DNA of 64,000 nucleotides from Spodoptera frugiperda (Eukaryota > Arthropoda > Insecta > Lepidoptera > Noctuidae): contig NC_064237.1 in assembly GCF_023101765.2 (NCBI RefSeq), positions 372,001 to 436,000 on the forward strand, read 5' to 3'. The number at the start of each line of letters is the position of its first letter. Position 1 is the stretch's first letter. This document shows positions 37,146 through 47,084 of this stretch, one piece after another. The notes beneath the pieces are model-generated. The model was given only the letters and a program-made list of their open reading frames with translations, was not told where the DNA came from and searched no databases. A program made the translations under genes and the position numbers.

Positions 37146-37391
37146 TTTAATCCCGTATATGAATTTTTTAATCCCTTAATTGTACCACAGTGTTCGTTCA
37201 TAACAATATTTGTTTAATATTTCAGAGGTATTACGATTATGGCCACCATTCGTAATGTTTGACAGAGAATGTACCAGAGATTACAATTTGGGAAAACCAA
37301 ACGACTCGGCGTCACGAGAATTTGTTGTAAGTTATCTGTATTATTCCACTATACAATCTAAGTAGTATAATGTTCTATCTATTTTTTTTAT

Positions 37392-37670
37392 GTGAAATGG
37401 GCCGACGTTTGGCCACTATCTCGCCTGATGGTAAGTGATGATGCGGCCTACGATGGAGCACGTCTGCCCATAAGCAACCTATTCACTCGAACTTTGAAGA
37501 CACCCAGGTTATACCCATCAGGAAACACAGACTCCGGCAAGGAGTTCCACTCCCTAGCAGTTCGCGCAAGGAAGCTTGAAGCGAAGCGCTTCGTGCGAGT
37601 GGGTGGGATATCCACCATGAAACGGTGACGCCTCGCCGATTGTCTATATCTGTAAGGGGTGGTTTTATAG
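37392..37670 (-). repeat. Probable LINE 3' fragment in intron 8 of gene 7
   Basis: A T-run at the left followed by GC-richer sequence with CTGATGGTAAGTGATGATGC and AGTTCCACTCCCTAGCAGTT, typical of 3' regions of noctuid LINEs. No target duplication was identified and no protein is readable. Confidence 0.45.
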
Positions 37671-37954
37671 GCCAGTAGACATAAAATAAGAAATATTTAT
37701 TTTCTAATTTCTCAGGTACGAAAAGGAGTAGAGTTATGGATACCAACGTATGCCATCCACCGCGACCCTCAGTACTTCCCGGACCCTGACAAGTTCGATC
37801 CGGAGCGTTTCTCCGATGAAAACAAACACAAAATCAAACCGTTTACATACACGCCATTTGGTACTGGTCCTAGGAACTGTATTGGTAGGTATTTTGACCA
37901 TTATAAATTATGTTTAATGTCATCCATATCCATTATAATATGTTCACCATTACG

Positions 37955-38130
37955 TTGCAATCCCTTTTTTTGAGGGGTGAAAATTATCCAATGAGTTCTC
38001 CCGCCTAGAATGAGGCGAGAAGGAGTGTCAGACTCTTACTGACTAAAAATCACCCCGTTCCTGCTCATGCTCTTTGAATTGGAGCCCGGGTAACTCACTA
38101 GGTACTCCGCAGCTCTAGATTTGCAATGCC
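37955..38130 (-). mobile_element. LINE tail in intron 9 of gene 7
   Basis: Poly(T), then TTCTCCCGCCTAGAATGAGG and CAGACTCTTACTGACTAAAA; same 3' UTR family as 25541-25700. Flanked by TTGCAATCCC (37955) and TTGCAATGCC (38121), a probable target duplication. Confidence 0.7.
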
Positions 38131-39330
38131 CGGTTAGTTCTTAGTGGTACGACAGAAATGAAAAGTTAATAGTTTCCACGTGATAACTGCTAATTTAGTT
38201 TTACATTGTTCCTGTCACCAGGGTCAAGATTTGCTCTCTGCGAGTTGAAGGTGATGGCCTACCAGCTCCTACGTCATGTGGAGCTGTCTCCCTGTGAGAA
38301 GACCTGCATCCCTGCGAAGCTCTCGACTGACACTTTCAACTTAAAGCTGGAAGGTGGACATTGGTTAAGGTTTAGACTGAGAAAGTAGAATTGTTATTGT
38401 GTTAATCAGGTTTTTAATATTTTTTTCCATCAAAAAAACTGTGTTTGGCGTGTGGTAATGGCAAAGTAGAGATTTGTTATCGCTTCTACTTTTTCCACGA
38501 GTATATTGTCGCTAGCAGTGGACTGACCTGAGCTGCAGATGATGACGATGAAAGATTTTGTAGAGTATGACTCCTGAAAGGATAATCAGGTCTGCGAACT
38601 CTGCTCATGATAAAGAGTCTCTTTGTGACTTGCAACTAGTCGAGTTTTTGTCAATATATTTAAGTGAGTAAACCGTAATTTTTAGTTAATACAATATACT
38701 TTTAAGGCATTTACAATGTTAATTTCCACATACTCGTAAAAGTCGTAACTTCTTAGTATTTTATGTGCATTTAAATATTCGACTAGATTATTTTAGTTGT
38801 TAGGTACTGAAATATTTAACTTTAATAAATATTTTTAACAGAAATAAAATGGGTTTTAACTTATTCTTTCTTAGATGCTAGAGTTGAGATACATGAAAAT
38901 AACGAGGTGTTAAAAGATAGTAGAGACCTTCTTTAAGTAAAAAGTTCTGCTGGGGTTTGCGTTACCTATATAGTGGGATATCTAGGAAAAAGAAGAAGGT
39001 TTGGGAGTGATTTTTATTAAAACAGCAACATCTGTATCGAAAATTTAAAGATCCTGGCCCAATCGGGGAGATACCCAGGTATAATGAATCCATCCCATCA
39101 CCAGGTTGGAAACATTAAGCAATTAAAAGGCAACAATATTATCGAAAATTTGACTTGAGTGCACAACTTTTTTGCTACCCATACACAAATGTAAAAAATA
39201 GCAACCAAACAAAAATAGTAAGATAATTATGTAATTACAATATTTGTTTTGTCCAATCTACAAACTGTTTATACCTATACAGAACGTAGTGTAGATACAC
39301 GATTAAGCAGTTTTTTATCTTTAAACAGGC

Positions 39331-39515
39331 TGATTGGTTGAGCGATGTACTACTACCAATAAGAGTGCAAAGTTTTATATTTTGATGAAGTTGTGCGTCC
39401 ATTGTTACAACTGGGGTCACAGAGTAGTAATCAAGTAAATAGCGTATTGCCAGTACGAGTATATCACTAAGATGGCGATTGTCCATACCTGTGGATAAAA
39501 TAATACTTTTTATAG
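39331..39515 (+). promoter_or_regulatory. Possible first exon of gene 8, copy 1 of a tandem duplicate
   Basis: Nearly identical to 39706-39916: shared stretches include AGAGTGCAAAGTTTTATATT, GATGAAGTTGTGCGTCCATT and GATAAAATAATACTTTTTAT, both followed directly by a consensus donor AGGTAAGT (here at 39516). A repeated donor-bearing unit upstream of gene 8 suggests two alternative leader exons or promoters. Not proven to be transcribed. Confidence 0.4.
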
Positions 39516-39705
39516 GTAAGTCATTTTCTTTATGTTATGATACCCACCCATATTTTTTTTATAAATAAGCTACAAACTCGTTTATACTACGTTACGTGTA
39601 AAACACATAAACGTAGTGTGTAGATAAAGATTAATTCATAGTCAGTTTTTTTTATAATAATACTGTTAGTAGATACAAGATAAGTAGATGTTTCATTCTT
39701 TGTTG

Positions 39706-39916
39706 TGATTGGTTGAGCGATATACTAGCCACCAATAAGAGTGCAAAGTTTTATATTTTGATGAAGTTGTGCGTCCATTGTTACTCATTGGGGTCACAGA
39801 GTAGTAATCAAGTAATTAGTGCTGCCAGCGTATTGCCAGTACGAGTATATCACTAGTGTAGTGGCGATTGTCCGTGTTATTATTTATACCTGTGGATAAA
39901 ATAATACTTTTTATAG
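39706..39916 (+). promoter_or_regulatory. Possible first exon of gene 8, copy 2 of a tandem duplicate
   Basis: Second copy of the unit at 39331-39515, with a small insertion near its end (GTGTTATTATTTATAC region) and a GTAAGT donor at 39917. Offset between copies is about 375-400 bp, and weaker similarity extends upstream of both. Confidence 0.4.
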
Positions 39917-40419
39917 GTAAGTTACTTTTTGTTATGAGTTGAGAAGGAAAAATAATTAAAGTTTTTTTGATATTTTTAAACAATCGCTTTATTTCTATTG
40001 TTTATGTGTAAAACAAGTTTATAAACAATGTTTATGTGTGTTTAGGATTTTCTTTATTTATGATCTAAAGGCATAATCAGTTTTATTTTTGGAATAAGGT
40101 ACTATAAATACCATAAAAAAGTACATAAACAAATTGCTTTCACAGATCGCAATCAGTCTTTGTTTTGAATGAGTACAAAAGGTTGATGATAACATACAAT
40201 AATACCTAAGTAACTAGATGATATAATAATATATATGTTACACGTGTTGTCCTTGACTAGAATAACAATGTTGTGGTCCCCCAAATTTAGTTAACGAACT
40301 TCAATTGGCAGAATTTTTATGATCCTCGTGGTGACGCCAAATGCCAACAAAACAAGGACTCGAAAACATATTATCTAATGACAGTATTAGGTAATCTACA
40401 AGTGGTGCATTGCAATTGG

Positions 40420-40660
40420 GATCAGGATAGCAGAGAAAGAAGGCGCTGGTAGGGATCTTCGGGTAGGAGACAGGGCGCGTGAGGGAACAAACCACCTCAT
40501 GTTCCAGCCGTCACGAGAGACAATCCGGGCGTCGGGGATTACGATGATCTCTGGCCACCGTAATATGAGTTTGCGGATGGCAAGCAAAGGTCACTGCCCG
40601 ACCAGAACCAGACCCGTGCGTACAGCTCATCACGTTCTCGTCGCGAGGGCTATCATAAGC
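40420..40660 (+). repeat. Fragment of R1-like LINE 3' region before gene 8
   Basis: GTCACGAGAGACAATCCGGG, CGTCGGGGAT and GATCTCTGGCCACCGTAA are the inverse of the segment near 25825-25885 inside the nested LINE. It lies about 40 bp before the acceptor of gene 8's first coding exon. Confidence 0.55.
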
Positions 40661-40704
40661 AGTTTCAATAAAAATAACGTTTTGTACTTCATTTTCAGAT
40701 AACA

Positions 40705-43700
40705 ATGTTCTACTTAATACTGGTTGCAATATTTGTATGTGTGCTAGCACTATATTTGAACTATGTAAATTCCACATTCAATCAGTATGGCATCAAGCAT
40801 GACGCCACTGTTCCATTCATTGGACCTACCATCAAACTGCTGAGGGCTAAGGAGCATATAGGCCAAGACCTCAAAAATTTATATGACAGATATCCTGAAG
40901 AAAGGTGAGATGTAATTAATTTTGTCTTTAATATACGGAGGCTTAATATAGACTAAATAAGACCATATACTAATATAAGACACTTCATTCAGTTATGATC
41001 CATATATTTTTTATTTTAATCTTCCAAACTATGAAGCCATATATTATTTGGTCCCAAGGTTTTATTACGAGGTCTAGAGTATTTATTACCTTTTTCAGTT
41101 TCCTAATAAATTGTTCGGTAATATTTCAGATTTTTGGGCCGATTCGAATTACTGAAAGACTCTATCGTCATCCGAGATATTGAATTGTTAAAGAAGATCA
41201 CAATCAAAGACTCGGAACACTTCCTCGATCACACCTCCAATGGGTTCGAGTCCTTGTTCGAGAGGAGTCTGTTTTTCATGCAAGGTATGACTTGAAAACT
41301 AAACAAAACCAGTCATCATCATCAGTCGGAAGACATCTAGTGCTGAACAAAAGCCTCCCCCTTAGTCCTCCACGTAGAACAACAAGCCGCTACCTGCATC
41401 CATATTGGTCTGCCCACGATACGTCTTGTGTTCCGCGGTCGCCACTTGATCACATTCCTGGCCCAGCAAAAGAAAAACGACTAACGGTACCATCACTCCT
41501 TCCATTGCCACTTCAGTCCATATCAGCCTTAACGGGTTAGAAGTCCCACGCCTATCACATTGTATATGTATTTTGTGAGGCATGTCTGTTCAAGAGTTAT
41601 CTTGTTCTTTAGCGAATTTCCATATTTCGGATCCAAGCCAGTCACTACTTACAATTTCTGATGTTCAATAATAAAATTTTCTTGATATACAAATTTGATT
41701 TAAGGTCAAGAATGGAAGGACATGCGCTCCACACTGAGTCCAGCGTTCACAAGCTCCAAGATACGTCAGATGGTACCATTCATGGTGGAAGTTGGAGACC
41801 AGATGATGACTTCTCTTAAGAATCAGATAGAGAATTCAAAAGGTTGGTTTGTACTTTAGAAGTACAGATTTTGATCGATTTTAGTAGAAATAGATTTTTA
41901 GAATAAAGCCAATTAATTAGACTGCCTCGTTGGTCGAGTGGCCGCAAATGCAACTGCTGGACAAGCGGTCTTGGGTTCGCTTCCCGGGTCGGGCAAAATA
42001 TTACGGGTTTTTTTTCGGTCTATCGATTTTTTTTTCAGTAGTCTGGAATTATGCAAAGTATAAGGCAACAGGCTCATCCACTATTATACATGGGACTTAT
42101 AATACCAATGGTGAAAAGCGGGCGTAGATTGTAAAGCGCCACTACGTGCTGTAATGTGCACCTCTGCCTACCCCTTCGGTGATAAAAGGCTTGTCGAATC
42201 CAATTAATTCGATTTTAAATACTAACATATGTGATAATATTTTAGATGGTTACGTCGATATTGACTGTAAGGATCTCACAACACGTTATGCCAATGATGT
42301 GATTGCCTCCTGTGCCTTTGGTCTGAAAGTGAACTCTCACACTGATAAGAACAATGATTTCTATGTGACTGGCAAGACCGCATTTGAATTTAAACTACAT
42401 TTGCTGTTGGTGTTCTTTCTTATTTCTAAAGTTCCATATCTGAAAGAGGTAAGATTCATAATGTTTATAACTATACCTATAAAAGAATATCACCCATGTA
42501 AATTTTAAAAGTGCCCCTTGCCACTTAAACCAGTAATTAGATAGAAGGATTATTAAACTCTTTTTAATTTCAATAGTTACATTAAAATAGTAGTTAGAAA
42601 AACTCAAACACCATCTTCAGGACCAACGAATATAAATCAATATTTGGTTTAATTTCAGGCCTTAAATTGGAGTGTCTTACCTAAGAAAACCCAGGATTAT
42701 TTTATTAATCTATTTATGAGCACCATGAGGGAGCGGGAATTGAAGAAAATCGTCAGACCTGATATGATCCACTTGCTCATGGAAGCTAATAAAGGTAAGG
42801 CTCGAGACAATTTGGTAATGATCACTTATAATATCTACCGCGATATTAAACTACAATTCACTTATAATTTTAGGCAAATTGTCTCATGAAGAAGTCAAGT
42901 CTACTGATACCGCAGCCGGATTTGCAACTGTCGAAGAATCATCGTTTGGCCAGAAAACTATGAACAGAGGTATAATCGATGTAAAAGTTGAATTTCTTTA
43001 TTAGATTATCAATTTTATTGTTTTAATTTAAAGTCGAAAGTCCAATGAAAAAGGTAGACCCTCTGCTGCTTGTATATGGGTATACATATTTTTGTTTAGT
43101 ATTCTAACTTTAGTATTCGCCTTTAATTTAAAGCCAATGAAAAAGGAGTCTGCTGCTTGTAGAGGTATAATATTATGGAACTCCTTGCCTGATGGTTGTA
43201 TAGATGGGTTACCTTCAAAGCCCGAGTTAAATAGGATCTCGTTGCCCAAGTCCTGTTCTTCATGCTATCCAGTGGCTTCATAATGCAGACGTACACCCTG
43301 ACTTGCCGGAGAACCGAAGGCCCACTGAACATCACTTCGATTTCCATTTTTCAGGCAAGAACGGGAGGTTCTAACTTTTCGGGCCCGTATTTATAAAGAA
43401 GTAATTACTTGTTGCTAAGTAATTTCCATTGAGCATATCGAATTCTTAATTCAAAAATCGGCCTATTGAGCCACAAAAAAAAAAACCGCTTGGCGGTTGT
43501 TCCTGTATGGTAAATATAAATTTTATATTTCAGTGTGGAAAGACGAGGATCTCGTTGCCCAAGCATTCCTATTCTTCGTCGCTGGCTTTGAAACCGTTTC
43601 ATCCAGTATGTGCTTCATAATGCATGAGTTGGCTGTACACCCTGACGTGCAGGACCGCCTGGTGCAGGAGATCAGGGAGCATGATGCCAAGAACGGCGGT

Positions 43701-45156
43701 AAATTCACCTTCGATTCTATACTGAACATGAAGTACATGGATATGGTGGTGTCTGGTAAGATTTAATAATAAGTATCATGTCTTGATTCTAGAGTTTTAA
43801 AGAAAAAAACGGGAGTTCCTAGTTCTAACTTTTCTCCTTGAAGTAAGCTGCTTGCTTCATTATTTTATCACCACCAACAGCCTTTAAGTGGCCACTGCTG
43901 ACCAAAGCCCTCTTCTCGCACATGGAGAAGGTTTGAACATTAATCACCACACTTGCTCAATGCGGGTTGGCGGTTTCAAACTTATAATTAGAAATTAAAA
44001 GCCCAGGTTTCGATGTTTTCATTCACAGTTTATCAGTGGTGTCTAAATTATCTAGAAAGAACATATAACTCGGAAGAAGTCATATTGGTACTTGCCGTTG
44101 AGAGGTTTCGAACCTATACTTTTATACGCATGAGGAGTTTTAAGCCTGCAGGCCACCACGACAATTTTTTGTTCATCAATCATTACATAATTTTCATTTA
44201 TTTTAATATATATTTTTTGGGTTTTTCAGAGGTACTAAGGCTTTGGCCACCAAATGTGGTGTTAGATAGAGTTTGCACCAAAGATTATAACATGGGAAAA
44301 CCGAATCCGGCTGCTGAGAAAGATTTTATAGTAAGTTACAGTTGATGTTGTATCCTGTACAGTATCTATAATAATCATTTTTGATTTTGATTTTTGTCTG
44401 AATATTACAAGGTCACTTATAACTTACATATTTTTATTACTCAAATATATTTCCAATATTTTTTTCATATATTTCAGATACGCAAAGGCTCCCCCATCAT
44501 GATACCTTCGTATGCTTTCCACCATGACGCTGAATTCTTCCCAGAACCAGAAAAGTTCGACCCTGAACGTTTCTCTGAAGAAAATAAACACAAGATCAAT
44601 CCGATGGCGTACATGCCTTTTGGTGTTGGTCCTAGGAACTGCATAGGTATAGACATGGGCGATGGAAACATTGAATTTATTGATACCACATCTAGCATGA
44701 TTCAAATGGTTGCTGTCCGGCTACCGAATGCTCGACAATCAGGTCGAATTTTTTTGTCGGCTGAATCATAACATATTTTAAACAAAATTATATAGCGGCA
44801 TAACGTGTCGTAATGAGCACCTCTGCCTACCCCGTCGGGGATAAAAGGTGTGACGTTGTAAAAAAAGTATTCAAAACATAGATTCTTTAAATAATGTCCT
44901 ATGTGAGTCAAAGAGTGAGGACAAATACCAACAAAACCTACAAAGTTACAAACATTATAAATAAAAATCATTTTCCTTTCTGTATACAGGATCAAGGTTT
45001 GCGCTGTGTGAATTGAAGGTGATGCTGTACCAGCTCCTTCGGGAGATGGAGCTGTCTCCTTGTGAGAAGACCTGCATCCCAGCCAAGTTGGACACTAAGA
45101 GTTTCAACAACAGGCTGGTCGGAGGACATTGGCTAAGATTTAAACCTAGAAACTAA
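40705..45156 (+). CDS. CYP9A: Cytochrome P450 gene 8 (CYP9A subfamily), 10 coding exons
   Basis: Exons: 40705-40904, 41130-41284, 41705-41842, 42246-42448, 42659-42794, 42874-42969, 43534-43755, 44230-44330, 44478-44646, 44990-45156; 528 codons in frame. Seen: anchor (FYLILVAIFVCVLALYL); the N-terminal region after the anchor is the most diverged of the array (ATVPFIGPT replaces the LLGN hinge); WKDMR; exon 5 has NLFMSTMRERE where the others have NLVLDTM; I-helix AGFETVS; EVLR; FDPERF; haem loop MPFGVGPRNCIG (Cys near 472). Intron 3 holds a complete SINE; intron 6 holds a vestigial copy of exon 7. AATAAA at 45225-45230. Last P450 of the array. Microsomal monooxygenase by family. Confidence 0.95.
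41909..42209 (+). mobile_element. Complete tRNA-derived SINE in intron 3 of gene 8
   Basis: Insert 41919-42199 flanked by a perfect 10-bp duplication CCAATTAATT (41909-41918, 42200-42209). The head carries TTGGTCGAGTGG (A box) and GGTTCGCTTCC (B box with one change), and the 3' end CTGCCTACCCCTTCGGTGAT. Same family as 23159-23452. Confidence 0.85.
43215..43350 (+). pseudogene. Vestigial exon-7 copy within intron 6 of gene 8
   Basis: GATCTCGTTGCCCAAG, ATCCAGT, GGCTTCATAATGCA and TACACCCTGAC occur in the same order as in the real exon 7 (43534-43755), but with deletions and no reading frame. Just upstream, 43020-43065 and 43125-43165 repeat one another (TTTAATTTAAAG, CAATGAAAAAGG, CTGCTGCTTGTA), so the start of intron 6 was also duplicated. 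Confidence 0.65.
44795..44856 (+). repeat. SINE 3' fragment in intron 9 of gene 8
   Basis: TAATGAGCACCTCTGCCTAC and CCCGTCGGGGATAAAAGG match the 3' end of the SINE at 41919-42199. Confidence 0.6.
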
Positions 45157-45559
45157 GAAGATGCAAGTCTAAATTAAGTCTAAGAAGATGCATTTTTTTA
45201 CTTATTTTTTTTAAGTATTTATAAAATAAAGCATTTTTTTGTAAAACTTTGCCCCACACTAGAATTTTCTCCTGTGTCGTCGGTGTGTTTACAAACATTA
45301 TGTTGAAAAACCCAAACACCCGCACCGCACTATAAAAAAACGATAACAAACAAACTTCTTATGAGCTTGAATTAAAAAAATCACCAATCGAAATAGATTT
45401 ACATCTACTTACTAATTAGTTTAAAAAAATAAACCGGTAACCAAGAATATGTGTATGCTTGAATGATGAAATAGTAAATTAATTAAATATAAATGCGTTT
45501 TCAGATGATTATTAAAAATCCATGTTTGTGTACGCTAGATGAATATATCAACGTTCGTT

Positions 45560-45660
45560 ACGGGTGACCGTGCCGTGTCGGACCGTATTCATTACCCGGG
45601 TTAATTACAACCGTGAATTATACCCGGCCAATTACGTCACCCAGCCTAAATATTGGATCT
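45560..45660. repeat. GC-rich hairpin-forming segment
   Basis: CCCGGGTTAATT and AATTATACCCGG are inverted around a short loop (about 45595-45630), with GTTACGGGTGAC on the left and AATTACGTCACCC on the right. It could be a small inverted-repeat element. Function unknown. Confidence 0.4.
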
Positions 45661-45729
45661 TTTTAAGTTTTTCCATAATGAACACTAAAGTTCTAGTTTG
45701 TACTTCTTAGGTCTTAGGTCTGGTTTGTA

Positions 45730-45900
45730 TCTCTATATATAAAAATGAATTTCTGTTCGTTAGTCTCGCTAAAACTCGAAAACGGCTGGACGGATTAGGA
45801 AAATTTTGGTCTTGAATTATTATTTGTGGAAGTCCAGGAAGGTTCAAAAGTTGAGAACAACATGTTTGAGGCGGTACGAATTTTGCCGGGCCAGCTAGTT
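45730..45900 (+). mobile_element. Short Helitron-like / MITE-like dispersed element
   Basis: Begins TCTCTATATATAAAAATGAA, contains CTCGAAAACGGCTGGACGGA and TTGGTCTTGAATTATT, and ends GCCGGGCCAGCTAGTT. This layout is very common in lepidopteran genomes and is usually classed as a non-autonomous Helitron-like repeat. Identification is from memory of the pattern. Confidence 0.6.
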
Positions 45901-46089
45901 GTTTCATTATTACTTAGTGTTTCAATCGATCCCGATAAATCTCACAAATATATTACGGACGTTCAAATGATGCCATAATCGTTTGAGGTACCTGAAAATT
46001 TTCTTAATGCAATAATTTGTGTTTAATTTAAACATTTTTTGTGCTATGCTTTTGAAGTTAAATGTCTTCTGTGAATAGCTGATTACTAT

Positions 46090-46323
46090 TTATAATACAA
46101 TCATTATAAACAATACCTTTCTACATAAAATATTAAAACCATAACCAGTGTATGGACTGCACCAAAATGTTTTAGCAAATTCTCCTTTTTCGTTGGTTAC
46201 CGATTCAGTTAAAACTTCCCTTGGCGGCTGGCTGTCTGCTATATTTTCGAATTTATTATGTAAATGAGCGGCGACTGTTGCAGCTAATCCTGTAGCTTCT
46301 TTGTTTTCGCTTACATTATTCAT
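46090..46323 (-). CDS. Small open frame of unknown function (77 codons)
   Basis: ATG-started frame with an unusually protein-like composition for this AT-rich interval (start MNNVSENKEATGLAATVAAH; later FWCSPYTGYG). A potential donor AAAG/GTATTG near 46112 would end it after about 70 residues, so it could be a first exon or a relic of a transposon or processed gene. No partner exon, signal peptide or known domain recognised. The remainder of 45901-47084 shows no gene. Confidence 0.25.
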   Translation of the reverse strand: MNNVSENKEATGLAATVAAHLHNKFENIADSQPPREVLTESVTNEKGEFAKTFWCSPYTGYGFNILCRKVLFIMIVL

Positions 46324-47084
46324 TTGTTTTCATTGCGCTAATGACCTCTTGATGACAGCCTTACAAATGGCTTGTTGGATATTAAGAAAATAAGTTTTGG
46401 CTTGTAATCATATTAATGTACCGACTCATCTCTTGAACTCGCATATATTTTAAGGCAACGTCTAATTGAATTTTGATTTGACTTTCAATTTAGATTCAAT
46501 CTTTTCTTTAGGTCTTTGAACATGAATAATATTAAGTCGATAAGTAAATAAGACTATTGCAAGTAAGTATTCTGTTTGATTCTATCGTATAGTTATCTTA
46601 TTTGAAACTTTCATTTTAGTGGGGCACAGTCTACACAGTTATTTTCTTTAATATTAGATTGCTACGATTATAATAATAACTACACCTAGCTTTAGTTAGA
46701 GTATGATTAAATATTTACAACAACTACTACTGGGTAGTACCGAGTAATATTATATAGAAAAGTCGTAGGAAAAAAAAAGTATATTTGAATATTTCAACAT
46801 TTGCTACAAAATTATTGATTTCCTGTCCATTAGTTGAACTCTCAACTCGTAGGCTGAACGACTTCGAAGTCATCTTTATAATAAACTGATTTAAAAAGTA
46901 TTGAAATTAATTAAAAACATGGTCATATTCTTTAACAAAATGTAAAAAAAATATGTATAAAATGTCTGAATGTTTTTTTTTTCTAGAAGTAGTGTTCCAA
47001 TGAAGGAATTCTTTAGTTTTGTAATAATGATGTGTAGGGACGACATACGTGTAGATTAAACATTTGATTACGCCATGATCTTAG

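Larger units (their letters stand above)
34408..38388 (+). pseudogene. CYP9A: Cytochrome P450 gene 7 (CYP9A subfamily) with shattered exon 7
   Basis: Intact exons: 34408-34610, 34961-35118, 35214-35351, 35542-35744, 35830-35965, 36046-36144, 37226-37326, 37716-37884, 38222-38388. They carry the anchor, ILSDM in place of ILGN, WKEMR, EVLRLWPPFVMFDREC, FDPERF and haem loop TPFGTGPRNCIG. Exon 7, which should encode the I-helix, is absent as a clean copy. Between 36222 and 37145 there are three damaged versions full of small insertions and deletions. All other exons keep frame and splice sites, and exon 7 is a multiple of three (222 nt in every paralogue), so skipping it would give an in-frame 457-residue protein without the oxygen-activation helix, which should be inactive. 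AATAAA at 38824-38829. It is either a young pseudogene or an assembly fault. Closest relative: gene 5. Confidence 0.75.
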
